The position numbers and the translations under genes are program-made. The notes below the pieces were generated by a model, which worked only from the letters and a program-made list of their open reading frames with translations, was not told where the DNA came from and did not search any database. DNA of 35,036 bases from assembly GCA_028278105.1 (NCBI GenBank), contig JANQEX010000038.1, positions 1 through 35,036 on the forward strand, read 5' to 3'. Origin of the DNA: Alphaproteobacteria bacterium (lineage in GTDB: Bacteria; Pseudomonadota; Alphaproteobacteria; UBA9219; RGZA01). Position 1 is the first letter of the stretch; each line of letters starts with the position of its first letter. This document shows positions 18,055 through 27,136 of this stretch, piece after piece.

Positions 18055-19253
18055 AGGCTGTTTTGCAGGTTCATCCCGCGTCCGCGGCGGCGCGGCGCAA
18101 GGTGACGGTTCTTGGCTCCACCGGCTCGGTGGGGCGGCAGACGGTTGGGTTGCTGGCCGCCAACAAGGGGCGGTTCGGGGTTGCCGCGATGACCGCGCGG
18201 AAAAACGTTTCCCTGCTCATTGAACAGGCGAGGGAATTGCGTCCCGGACTCGCCGTGATCGGCGACGCGGCGCAGTTCGCCGCCTTGCGCGAAGGACTTT
18301 CCGGCACGGGCATCGAGGTTGCGGCGGGGGCCGACGCCATCATCGAGGCCGCGCGGCGCGACAGCGACCTGGTGGTGGCCGCCATCGTGGGCGCGGCGGG
18401 CCTTCCCGCCACCCTTGCAGCCATAACGCGGGGCGCGACGGTCGCCTTTGCCAACAAGGAATGCCTGGTCAGCGCCGGGCCCTTGATGATGCAGCAGGTG
18501 GCCCGTCATGGCGCGCGGCTTTTGCCGGTGGACAGCGAGCATAACGCCATTTTCCAGGTGTTCGAGGATGAAAGGCGGGAAGGCATTGCCCGCCTTGTTC
18601 TTACCGCGTCGGGCGGCCCGTTCCGCGACGCCGGCCTTAAGGAGATGGAGAAGGTCACGCCGGAAGCGGCGGTCCGGCACCCGGTCTGGGCGATGGGCGC
18701 GAAAATCTCAATCGACAGCGCCACCATGATGAACAAGGGGCTGGAAATTATCGAAGCGCGCTGGCTGTTCGACATGCCGGGCGGCCGGATCGACGTTCTG
18801 GTGCATCCGCAATCGGTGGTCCACAGCATGGTGGAATACAAGGACGGGTCGGTGCTGGCCCAGCTTGGCTCGCCCGACATGCGCACGCCGATTGCCTACG
18901 CGCTGGCCTGGCCCGAACGCATGGAAGCCCCGGTGCAAAGGCTGGACCTTGTCAAGCAGGGCCGCCTGACCTTCGAGGCGCCGGACGAGGCCCGCTTTCC
19001 GGCGCTGCGTCTGGCGCGGCAGGCCCTTGACCGGGGCGACAGCGCGCCCGCTGTTTTGAATGCCGCCAATGAGGCGGCGGTCGCGGCGTTTTTGTCCGGA
19101 AAAACCGGTTTTCTTGATATCGCCCGCGTGGTCGAGGAGGTTCTGGCGGCCTCGAACATTTCCGCCCTGCCCGATATCGAAAGCATCCATGCGGCGGATG
19201 CCGCCGCGCGCCGGCTGGCGGAAGAGAAGATCAGCGTGATCGCGGGGAAGTGA
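18051..19253 (+). CDS. dxr: 1-deoxy-D-xylulose 5-phosphate reductoisomerase
   Basis: VTVLGSTGSVGRQTV; ANKECLVSAG; PVDSEHNAIFQ; KMSIDSATMMNKGLE-like KISIDSATMMNKGLE. Confidence 0.97.
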   Translation: MKAVLQVHPASAAARRKVTVLGSTGSVGRQTVGLLAANKGRFGVAAMTARKNVSLLIEQARELRPGLAVIGDAAQFAALREGLSGTGIEVAAGADAIIEAARRDSDLVVAAIVGAAGLPATLAAITRGATVAFANKECLVSAGPLMMQQVARHGARLLPVDSEHNAIFQVFEDERREGIARLVLTASGGPFRDAGLKEMEKVTPEAAVRHPVWAMGAKISIDSATMMNKGLEIIEARWLFDMPGGRIDVLVHPQSVVHSMVEYKDGSVLAQLGSPDMRTPIAYALAWPERMEAPVQRLDLVKQGRLTFEAPDEARFPALRLARQALDRGDSAPAVLNAANEAAVAAFLSGKTGFLDIARVVEEVLAASNISALPDIESIHAADAAARRLAEEKISVIAGK

Positions 19254-19282
19254 GCATGTATGCAATAACCCATCACTGTGAA

Positions 19283-19424
19283 CGGCCGGAGGGGGCGAAG
19301 CAATCCAGAGCATAAATATACCAGGCGTCCCCGCGGAAGCGGGGCCCCAGTTTGTTTATAATTAAACTGGATTCCCGCTTTCGCGGGAATGCCTCGTGGT
19401 GGATTGCTTCGCTCTCTCCGGCCG
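19283..19424. repeat. Nested palindromic repeats (REP-like element inside another)
   Basis: Outer CGGCCGGAGGGGGCGAAGCAATCCA / TGGATTGCTTCGCTCTCTCCGGCCG; inner CCCCGCGGAAGCGGGG, CAGTTT/AAACTG, TTCCCGCTTTCGCGGGAA. Confidence 0.8.
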
Positions 19425-19459
19425 CTCGCAACGCTGGCACGTACCCAATCAGGTGAGCC

Positions 19460-20596
19460 ATGAAAGAAGTTCTTTTTCACTATCTGCCGTATTTCATCGT
19501 CGTGCTGGGCATCGTGGTGTTCGTGCATGAATGGGGGCATTACATCGTGGCCCGGTGGTGCGGGGTGAAGGTGGAGTCCTTCTCCATCGGCTTCGGGCCG
19601 GAGATTTTCGGTTTCCACGACCGCAGCCGCACCCGCTGGAAAATCAGCCTGCTGCCCCTGGGCGGCTATGTGAAAATGTTCGGCGACGTCGATCCCTCCA
19701 GCATGCCCAACGCCGGAGCGCAGCAGGCCTTGACTCCCGCCGAGCGCAAGGTGGCCTTTTTCGCCCAGCCGGTGGCCCGGCGCGCGGCGATTGTCGCGGC
19801 GGGCCCCGGCATCAATTTCCTTTTCACCTTCGTGGTGTTCGTGGCCCTGTTCATTCTGCAGGGCCAGCCGGTCACGCCGCCGGTGGTCGGCGGCCTGACC
19901 GAAGGCGGCCCGGCCGCGGCGGCGGGCCTCAAACCGGGTGACCTGATCCTGGAAATCAACAATGATCCGGTGGACCGTTTTGAGGATCTGCGGCGCATCA
20001 TTTCGGGTGGCGGCGGCAAGACCGTCGCGCTTCTGGTTTTACGCGAGGGGCGGGAGCGGGCCATCGACGTCACCCCGCGCCGGGTCGAGGTGAAGGACCG
20101 CTTTGGCATAACGCACCGCGTCACCCAGATCGGCATCAAGTCCCAGCCGGGCAGAATGCAATACCGCAAGCTGCCGCCGGAAATGGCCGTGGGCGCCTCG
20201 CTCCGCGAGATGGGCCATATGGTCGACATGACGCTGAAGGCCATCGGCCAGATCATAATCGGCACGCGCGGCACCGAAGAGCTGGGCGGGCCCTTGCGCA
20301 TCGCCCAGATGTCGGGCGAGGTGGGGAAGGCTGGCGTGGTGCCCCTCATCTGGTTCATGGCGGTGCTTTCGCTGAGCCTTGGACTGTTCAACCTGTTTCC
20401 CATACCGCTGCTGGATGGCGGGCATTTGCTGTTTTACCTGCTTGAGGCGGTGAAAGGCCGTCCCATTAACGAAAACATCATGGAATTCTCGTCCCGCGCG
20501 GGTTTTGTGTTCATCATCAGCCTGATGCTTTTCTTCACATGGAACGATATTGTCCAGCTTCAGGTTTTTGATGCGATCCGCGGTTTTTTGAGCTAG
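19460..20596 (+). CDS. rseP: RIP metalloprotease RseP
   Basis: HEWGHYIVARWCGVKVESFSIGFGPEIF; PDZ GLKPGDLILEIN; NLFPIPLLDGGHL. Confidence 0.97.
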   Translation: MKEVLFHYLPYFIVVLGIVVFVHEWGHYIVARWCGVKVESFSIGFGPEIFGFHDRSRTRWKISLLPLGGYVKMFGDVDPSSMPNAGAQQALTPAERKVAFFAQPVARRAAIVAAGPGINFLFTFVVFVALFILQGQPVTPPVVGGLTEGGPAAAAGLKPGDLILEINNDPVDRFEDLRRIISGGGGKTVALLVLREGRERAIDVTPRRVEVKDRFGITHRVTQIGIKSQPGRMQYRKLPPEMAVGASLREMGHMVDMTLKAIGQIIIGTRGTEELGGPLRIAQMSGEVGKAGVVPLIWFMAVLSLSLGLFNLFPIPLLDGGHLLFYLLEAVKGRPINENIMEFSSRAGFVFIISLMLFFTWNDIVQLQVFDAIRGFLS

Positions 20597-20711
20597 AGGC
20601 TGGAGGCGAGAGACGAGGGACTGGCCGGCAATAAGGCAGGTCTGTTGCCTGACGAGCTCCTAGCCTCTAGCCTCCAGCCCCTCGCTTCTTTCTCGTTTTC
20701 ACATACGGTCC

Positions 20712-23015
20712 ATGAAATTTCTTTCCTTCTGCCTGTGCCTGCTTGCGGTCCTGCTGGGGCTTACGGGTCCCGCCTGCGCCCGGCAGTCCCCTGCCGCGGG
20801 CGCGGCGCCGGTCATCGCGCGCATCGTGGTGCAGGGCACCCAGCGCATCGAGGTGAATACGGTTCTTTCTTACCTGACCCTTGGCGTGGGCGAGCCGGCG
20901 TCGCCGGAAAAGCTGAACGAATCCCTGAAGAATGTTTTTGCCACCGGCTTTTTCGCCGATATCCGCCTGGACATGCAGCCCGGCGGCACGCTGATGGTCG
21001 CCGTCAGGGAAAACCCCGTTATCAACCGCGTGGTGTTCGAGGGCAACAACGCCATCGACGATGCGGACCTTGAAAAAGAGGTCCAGATCCGGCCGCGGCA
21101 GGTCTACACCAAAAGCCGCGTTAAAAGCGATGTGCAGCGCATCCTGGATGTCTACCGGCGCAGCGGGCGCTTTTCGGCGATTGTCGAGCCGAAAATCATC
21201 ACGCTCGCCCAGAACCGCGTTGACCTTGTCTTTGAAATCACCGAGGGCGACCGCACCGGCATCCGCCGCGTGCGTTTTGTCGGCAATCACATGTTCGACG
21301 ATGCCGCGTTGCGCGACGCCGTCAGCACCCGCGAAACCGCCTGGTGGCGCTTTTTCTCCAGTTCCGACTTCTACGACCCCGACCGCCTGAATTACGACAA
21401 GGAATTGCTGCGCCGCTTCTACCTCAATCATGGCTATGCCGACTTCCGGGTCTTGTCGGCGCAGGCCGAGCTGGCGCAGAACCGCAAGGACTTCATCATT
21501 ACCTTCACCGTGGAAGAAGGGGGGCGCTACCGCTTCGGCACGGTGGACATCACCACCCGGCTGAAGAACCTGGATAGGGAAGCGCTTCGGCAAAAACTGT
21601 CCATCGCGTCCGGCGGCTGGTATAGCGCGGAAAGCGTTGAGAAAAGCGTGGCGCGGATCACCGCCGCGCTGGGCGACAAGCAATATGCCTTCGTGCAGGT
21701 GCAGCCCAAGCTGAATGTGCGCCGGGAGCAGCACAGGGTGGACGTGAATCTCGCCGTCGATCAGGGACCGCGCGTTTTCGTGCAGAACATCAACATCACC
21801 GGCAACACCCGCACGCTGGACCGCGTGATCCGCCGGCAGATGACCCTGGCCGAGGGCGACCCGCTGATCCTCTCGCGCCTCAAGAAATCCGAGCGGAAAA
21901 TCCGCGATCTTGGATTTTTCGAAGACGTCAAGGTCACCCAGACCGAGGGCGCGCAGCCCGACCAGTCGGTGATCGACGTGGCGGTGAAGGAGAAGCCGAC
22001 CGGCGAAATCTCGCTGGGCGCCGGCTTTTCGTCCACCGACGGCCCGCTCGGCGATTTCAGCATCCGCGAGCGGAACCTGCTGGGCAAGGGACAGGACCTG
22101 CGCTTTTCGGTGCAGGCCTCGTCCCGTACGCAGCAGTACGATGTCAGCTTCACCGAGCCCTATTTCATGGAGCGCGACCTCGCGGCGGGCGCCGATGTCT
22201 TCCGCGTCGTGCGCGACAACCAGGACTCCAGCTCGTTCGACGAGGCGCGCAACGGCGTGAACCTCCGCCTGGGGTATCCTTTGGGCGAGTTCCTGCGCCA
22301 GAAGCTCAATTACAGCCTTACGCAAACCAAAATCACCAATGTGCCGTCCACCGCCTCGCGCTATGTGCGCGAGCAGGAAGGGACGGTCATTTCCTCCTGG
22401 ATCGGGCAGGAGTTGATGTATGACCGCCGCGACAGCAAGCTGAAACCCACCGAGGGTTACTTTATCCGCCTGGACAACGACGTGGCGGGGCTTGGCGGAG
22501 ATGTGCGCTATCTGCGCTCGCGCCTGGGCGGCGCCTATTTTCACCCGGTGGCGGATAAATGGATCCTCAGCCTGTTCGGCGAAGGCGGCTATATCGTCGG
22601 TTTTGGGCAGGATGTGCGCATCAACGACCGTTTCTATCTGGGCGGCGACACGCTGCGCGGCTTCGAATACGCCGGCATCGGCCCGCGCGATCTCACCGGC
22701 ACGGCCGACGACGCGCTGGGCGGCAACCGCTTCGCCCGCGCGAAAATCGAGTTGAGCTTTCCCTCCGGCCTTCCGGAGGATTTCGGCGTGCGGGGCCGCG
22801 TGTTCAGCGATGCCGGCATTCTGGACGGGCTGGATATCACCCCCGCGCCCGGCGAGAACCTGAAGCTGGATTCCTCCATCCGCGTCAGCGTCGGCGTGGG
22901 CCTGAGTTGGGCCTCGCCGTTCGGTCCCATCGGCATCGATCTTGCCAAGGCGGTCAAAAAGGAATCTTATGACAAGACGGAATTTTTCCGCTTCAGCTTC
23001 GGCACGCAATTCTGA
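20712..23015 (+). CDS. bamA: Outer membrane protein assembly factor BamA
   Basis: POTRA repeats, GDTLRGFEYAGIGPRD, C-terminal SYDKTEFFRFSFGTQF. Confidence 0.97.
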   Translation: MKFLSFCLCLLAVLLGLTGPACARQSPAAGAAPVIARIVVQGTQRIEVNTVLSYLTLGVGEPASPEKLNESLKNVFATGFFADIRLDMQPGGTLMVAVRENPVINRVVFEGNNAIDDADLEKEVQIRPRQVYTKSRVKSDVQRILDVYRRSGRFSAIVEPKIITLAQNRVDLVFEITEGDRTGIRRVRFVGNHMFDDAALRDAVSTRETAWWRFFSSSDFYDPDRLNYDKELLRRFYLNHGYADFRVLSAQAELAQNRKDFIITFTVEEGGRYRFGTVDITTRLKNLDREALRQKLSIASGGWYSAESVEKSVARITAALGDKQYAFVQVQPKLNVRREQHRVDVNLAVDQGPRVFVQNINITGNTRTLDRVIRRQMTLAEGDPLILSRLKKSERKIRDLGFFEDVKVTQTEGAQPDQSVIDVAVKEKPTGEISLGAGFSSTDGPLGDFSIRERNLLGKGQDLRFSVQASSRTQQYDVSFTEPYFMERDLAAGADVFRVVRDNQDSSSFDEARNGVNLRLGYPLGEFLRQKLNYSLTQTKITNVPSTASRYVREQEGTVISSWIGQELMYDRRDSKLKPTEGYFIRLDNDVAGLGGDVRYLRSRLGGAYFHPVADKWILSLFGEGGYIVGFGQDVRINDRFYLGGDTLRGFEYAGIGPRDLTGTADDALGGNRFARAKIELSFPSGLPEDFGVRGRVFSDAGILDGLDITPAPGENLKLDSSIRVSVGVGLSWASPFGPIGIDLAKAVKKESYDKTEFFRFSFGTQF

Positions 23016-23629
23016 TGAAACGTCTTGCCACTCTCCTGCCGATGATTTTGTTTGCCGTCCTGCCCGCTGTGGCGGGGGCGGCCGAGGCGCGGACTCCTTC
23101 GCCTGCGCCGGAACATGCGCCCGTGCTGATCGTGGACGTGAAGCGCATCCTGGATGAATCAAGGGCTTCGGTGGGCGCGCAGCGGAAGATTGAGGCGCAA
23201 CGCAGCGCCTTTCAAAGCGAGATCGCCGCGCGTGAGCAGGAAATCCGAAAGGCCGAACAGGAGCTTTTGGCCGCGCGCGGCAGGTTGAAGCCGGACGCCT
23301 ACGCCGAAAAGGAAAACCAGCTTCGCAAAAAATTCCGCGAGGTCGAGCAATATGTGCAGGAGCGCCGCCGCCTGCTGGAGCAGGCCACGGCATTGGCCAT
23401 GGGCAAGGTGCGGGCGGTGCTGGTCGGTATTGTGGCCGACGTGGCGCGCCGGCGCGGCGCGCAGGCGGTGCTGGTGCGTCAGCAGATGCTGTGGTCGGAA
23501 GGATCGCTGGACATCACCAATCAGGTTTTGGAACGGCTGAACGCGGAATTGCCGGAACTTCCCTTGCGGATCGGAAATCCGCCGCCGCCCCCGCCGGGCG
23601 GCGCGAAAGACGGAAAAAAACCGGAATAA
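23015..23629 (+). CDS. OmpH/Skp family periplasmic chaperone
   Basis: Signal peptide, VLIVDVKRILDESRASVGAQRKIEAQRSAFQSEIAAREQEIRKAEQEL coiled coil; adjacent to bamA. Confidence 0.85.
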   Translation: MKRLATLLPMILFAVLPAVAGAAEARTPSPAPEHAPVLIVDVKRILDESRASVGAQRKIEAQRSAFQSEIAAREQEIRKAEQELLAARGRLKPDAYAEKENQLRKKFREVEQYVQERRRLLEQATALAMGKVRAVLVGIVADVARRRGAQAVLVRQQMLWSEGSLDITNQVLERLNAELPELPLRIGNPPPPPPGGAKDGKKPE

Positions 23630-23717
23630 TAGCCGCGGGGGACGCATTGATTTGCCCGCGAAAATAAGGCAAGAATAGGCGCTTTGGCGGCCGGACCCGG
23701 CCGCCCGGACAACGCCC

Positions 23718-24203
23718 ATGGACCCTTCGCTTTCGCCCGCCGCCGCCAAATCCGTGATCGACGTGAACGGGATCATGGACCGCATTCCCCACCGCTTTCC
23801 CATGCTGATGATCGACCGCATCACCGAGCTTGCGCCCGGCGAGTCGGCGACGTCGGTCAAGAACGTCACCGCCAACGAGCCGTTCTTTGCCGGCCACTTT
23901 CCCGGCCATCCCATCATGCCGGGCGTGCTGATCGTGGAAGCCATGGCGCAGACATCCGCCGTGCTGGTGGTGGACAGCCTGGGGGACGTCAATCCCGGAC
24001 GGCATGTGGTCTATTTCATGACGATTGACGAGGCGCGCTTCCGCCGCCCGGTGGTCCCCGGCGACGCGCTGACCATCATCGTGAAGAAGGAACGCCAGCG
24101 CGGCAATGTCTGGAAGTTCCGCGGCGAGGCCTTTGTCGACGGCGAGAAGGCCGCCGAAGCCCTTTATAGCGCCATGCTGGTCGATACCTGGGCCCAGAAG
24201 TAG
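23718..24203 (+). CDS. fabZ: 3-hydroxyacyl-ACP dehydratase FabZ
   Basis: IMDRIPHRFPMLMIDRI; NEPFFAGHFPGHPIMPGVLIVEAMAQ. Confidence 0.97.
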   Translation: MDPSLSPAAAKSVIDVNGIMDRIPHRFPMLMIDRITELAPGESATSVKNVTANEPFFAGHFPGHPIMPGVLIVEAMAQTSAVLVVDSLGDVNPGRHVVYFMTIDEARFRRPVVPGDALTIIVKKERQRGNVWKFRGEAFVDGEKAAEALYSAMLVDTWAQK

Positions 24204-24207
24204 ACGG

Positions 24208-25017
24208 ATGGCCGTGGCAAGCTCCATTCACCCCACCGCTCTTGTCGATCCGGCGGCAACACTCGGCGAAGGAGTCGCCATCGGCCCTTATTGCGTGGTC
24301 GGCGCCGGGGTTGCGCTTGGCGCGCGCGTCCGGCTGCGCGGCCATGTGGTGGTGGACGGCCTGACCCGCGTCGGCGACGACTGCGAAATCTATCCCTTCG
24401 CCGCCATCGGCCTGCCGCCGCAGGATTTGAAGTATAAGGGCGAGGCGTCGGAATTGCGCATCGGCGCGCGTTGCTGCATCCGCGAGCATGTCACCATCAA
24501 TCCCGGCACCGGGGGCGGCGGCATGCTGACCGAACTGGGCGAGGATTGCCTGATCATGGTGGGCGCGCATGTGGCGCATGATTGCAGGCTTGGCCATCAT
24601 GTGATCCTCGTGAACAACGCCACGCTGGCCGGCCATGTGCATGTCGGCGACCACGCCATTGTCGGCGGCAATTCGGCGGTGCATCAGTTCGTGCGCATCG
24701 GCGCGCATGCGATGATCGGCGGCATGTCGGGCGTTGAGAACGATGTGATCCCCTTCGGCACGGTGATGGGCGAGCGCGCGCGGCTCGCCGGGCTGAACCT
24801 GGTGGGGATGGAGCGCCGCGGCTTCTCGCGTGACGACATGCGCGATCTGCGCGCCGCCTACCGCATGCTGTTCGCGCCCGAAGGGACCTTCGCGGAACGC
24901 CTGGAAAGCGTGGCCGGCAGCTACGGCGGGACGGAGGTTGTCGCGGGGCTGCTGGAGTTCATTCGCGCCAAATCCGCGCGCGCCCTGTGCCAGCCGCGCG
25001 CGGGCGAGCCGGAATAG
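24208..25017 (+). CDS. lpxA: UDP-N-acetylglucosamine acyltransferase
   Basis: SSIHPTALVDPAATLGEGVAIGPYCVVG; hexapeptide repeats; REHVTINPGT. Start re-assigned to 24208. Confidence 0.97.
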   Translation: MAVASSIHPTALVDPAATLGEGVAIGPYCVVGAGVALGARVRLRGHVVVDGLTRVGDDCEIYPFAAIGLPPQDLKYKGEASELRIGARCCIREHVTINPGTGGGGMLTELGEDCLIMVGAHVAHDCRLGHHVILVNNATLAGHVHVGDHAIVGGNSAVHQFVRIGAHAMIGGMSGVENDVIPFGTVMGERARLAGLNLVGMERRGFSRDDMRDLRAAYRMLFAPEGTFAERLESVAGSYGGTEVVAGLLEFIRAKSARALCQPRAGEPE

Positions 25018-25024
25018 GCCTGTC

Positions 25025-25873
25025 ATGGAAACGCTTGGCATCATCGCGGGCGGCGGCGAAGCCCCGAAACGCCTTGTCGCCGCCTGCAAGCGGACGGGCC
25101 GGCCGTATCATGTGCTGGCCTTCATCGGCCAGGCCGCCGGCGACGTGGAGGCCGATGCCACGCGGATTGATTATATTCACCTTGGCGCCGCCGAGGAAGC
25201 CCGCCGCATCTGCCGCGAGAGAAACCTGCGCGAGATCGTGATGATCGGCTGCGTCCGCCGTCCCTCGCTGGCGGAACTCAGGCCCGATGCGCTGATGATG
25301 GGCAAGCTTGCCAAAATCGGGTTTCATCTTCTGGGCGATGACGGGCTTTTGAAAGCCGTGGTGCGCGAGATCGAGGCCGAGGGCTTCCGCGTCATCGCCG
25401 CGCAGGACGTGTTTGCCGGTTTGCTGACGCCCGAAGGACAGCTCGGCGCAATCGCCTTGCCGGAGGAGCGCAAGGCCGATCTTGCCCGCGGCATCGACGT
25501 GGCGCGCCGTCTGGGCGAGCTGGATGTGGGCCAGGCCGTGGTGGTGCAGCAGGGCATCGTCCTGGCCGTGGAAGGCGCGGAGGGCACCGAGGCGCTCCTC
25601 CGCCGCGCGGGCGATCTGCGGCGCGAAGGGCCGGGCGGCGTGCTGGTGAAGCTGAAAAAACCGCGGCAGGACCCGCGTTTTGATCTGCCCGCGCTTGGGC
25701 CGGATACGGTCAGGCAGGCGGCGGCGGCCGGGCTTGCGGGCATTGCGGCCGAGGCGGGCGCGTCGCTCTTCATCGACCGCGAGGAAGCCCTGCGCCTTGC
25801 CGACGCGGCCGGGTTGTTTGTTCTGGGTATCACGGATTCCCCTTTCCCTGAGGGACTTGTGAAAGGGTCATGA
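25025..25873 (+). CDS. lpxI: UDP-2,3-diacylglucosamine diphosphatase LpxI
   Basis: METLGIIAGGGEAPKRLVAACKRTGRPYHVLAFIG..., VMIGCVRRPSLAELRPD; located between lpxA and lpxB. Confidence 0.92.
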   Translation: METLGIIAGGGEAPKRLVAACKRTGRPYHVLAFIGQAAGDVEADATRIDYIHLGAAEEARRICRERNLREIVMIGCVRRPSLAELRPDALMMGKLAKIGFHLLGDDGLLKAVVREIEAEGFRVIAAQDVFAGLLTPEGQLGAIALPEERKADLARGIDVARRLGELDVGQAVVVQQGIVLAVEGAEGTEALLRRAGDLRREGPGGVLVKLKKPRQDPRFDLPALGPDTVRQAAAAGLAGIAAEAGASLFIDREEALRLADAAGLFVLGITDSPFPEGLVKGS

Positions 25874-25937
25874 GGGTCAACAGGGGTCAACAGGGTCAAA
25901 AAAGACCCATGCGGCCCTTTTGACCCTTTTCGACCCT
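25863..25937. repeat. AGGGTCANN repeats followed by inverted copies, locus 2
   Basis: AAGGGTCATGAGGGTCAACAGGGGTCAACAGGGTCAAAAAAGACCCATGCGGCCCTTTTGACCCTTTTCGACCCT. Confidence 0.75.
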
Positions 25938-25978
25938 AAAAGGAAAGGGGCAGGGTTTTCCTGTTTGCTGGTTTTGTC

Positions 25979-27136
25979 ATGCCTCCCGATCCCCTTTTCT
26001 TCCTTGTGGCCTGCGAGCCGTCGGGCGATGCGCTGGGCGCCGGCGTGATGGCGGCGTTGAAAGCGCGGCTGGATGGCCGGGTGCGCTTTGCGGGGGTAGG
26101 CGGACCGCGCATGGCGGCGGAGGGGCTGGATTCCCTTTTTCCGCAATCCGATCTGGCGCTGTTCGGCGTGTTCGAGGTGCTGCCGAAAATTCCGCGGGTG
26201 CTGCGCCGCCTGCGGGAAACGGCGCAAGCGGCGCAGGCCGCCAGGCCCGTTCTTGTCCTGACCATCGACGGGCCGGATTTTTCCTTCCGCCTCGCCAAGA
26301 GGCTGAGGGGCAAGGGCATTCCCCTTGTTCATTATGTGGCGCCCAGCGTCTGGGCCTGGCGGGCGGGGCGGGCGCGCAAGATCGCCCGCCTTTACGATCA
26401 TTTGCTGGCGCTCTTGCCGTTCGAGCCGCCTTTTTTTACCCGTGAAGGATTGCCTTGCGCCTTCACCGGCCATCCGGCCGCGGCAAATCCGGGCGCGGAG
26501 GATGCCTCATGCGCGGCGTTGCGGCGAAAACTGGGCATCCCGGCGGACAGGAAAATTCTTTGCGTTCTTCCGGGAAGCCGCCGGGGCGAGATTGGCCGCC
26601 TTGCGCCGGTTTTCGGCAAGACGCTTGGCTTGCTGGGCGATATTGCGAAAGACTCCTGCGTGGTCCTGCCCACGCTGCCGCATGTGGCGGACATGCTGAA
26701 ACCCCATCTGGCGCGCTGGCCGGTGAAACCGGTTTTGCTGGTGAGCGAGGAGGAGAAATACGCCGCCTTTCGCGCCTGTCACGCGGCGCTGGCGGCTTCG
26801 GGCACCGTGTCGCTGGAACTGGCCATGGCGGGAGCGCCGCATGTCATCGCCTATAAGCTGAACGGGCTGACGGCGATTTTGTTTGCGCTTTTCGTGCGGT
26901 TGAAATTCGTCAATCTCGTTAATATCCTGCTGCAACGCATGGTTATTCCTGAATATCTTCAGCTTCGCTGTACGCCCGCCTTGCTGGCCGAGGGCCTGCG
27001 CGCCCTGTGGATCCGCGAAGAGGCGCGGGCCCGGCAGAAACAGGCGTTCGGGACGGCGCGGGCCCGGCTATTGACGGAAGGAAAAACCCCTTCCGAAAAA
27101 GCCGCCGAAGTTTTGCGCGAGGTTGCCGGTGTCTGA
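25979..27136 (+). CDS. lpxB: Lipid-A-disaccharide synthase
   Basis: FFLVACEPSGDALGAGVMAALK; HYVAPSVWAWRAGRARKI; LPGSRRGEI. Confidence 0.96.
   Translation: MPPDPLFFLVACEPSGDALGAGVMAALKARLDGRVRFAGVGGPRMAAEGLDSLFPQSDLALFGVFEVLPKIPRVLRRLRETAQAAQAARPVLVLTIDGPDFSFRLAKRLRGKGIPLVHYVAPSVWAWRAGRARKIARLYDHLLALLPFEPPFFTREGLPCAFTGHPAAANPGAEDASCAALRRKLGIPADRKILCVLPGSRRGEIGRLAPVFGKTLGLLGDIAKDSCVVLPTLPHVADMLKPHLARWPVKPVLLVSEEEKYAAFRACHAALAASGTVSLELAMAGAPHVIAYKLNGLTAILFALFVRLKFVNLVNILLQRMVIPEYLQLRCTPALLAEGLRALWIREEARARQKQAFGTARARLLTEGKTPSEKAAEVLREVAGV

Noticed and set aside
20667-23393. 908-aa ORF antisense to bamA/ompH
   Set aside because: Same artefact; spans two genuine genes and has antisense-type composition.
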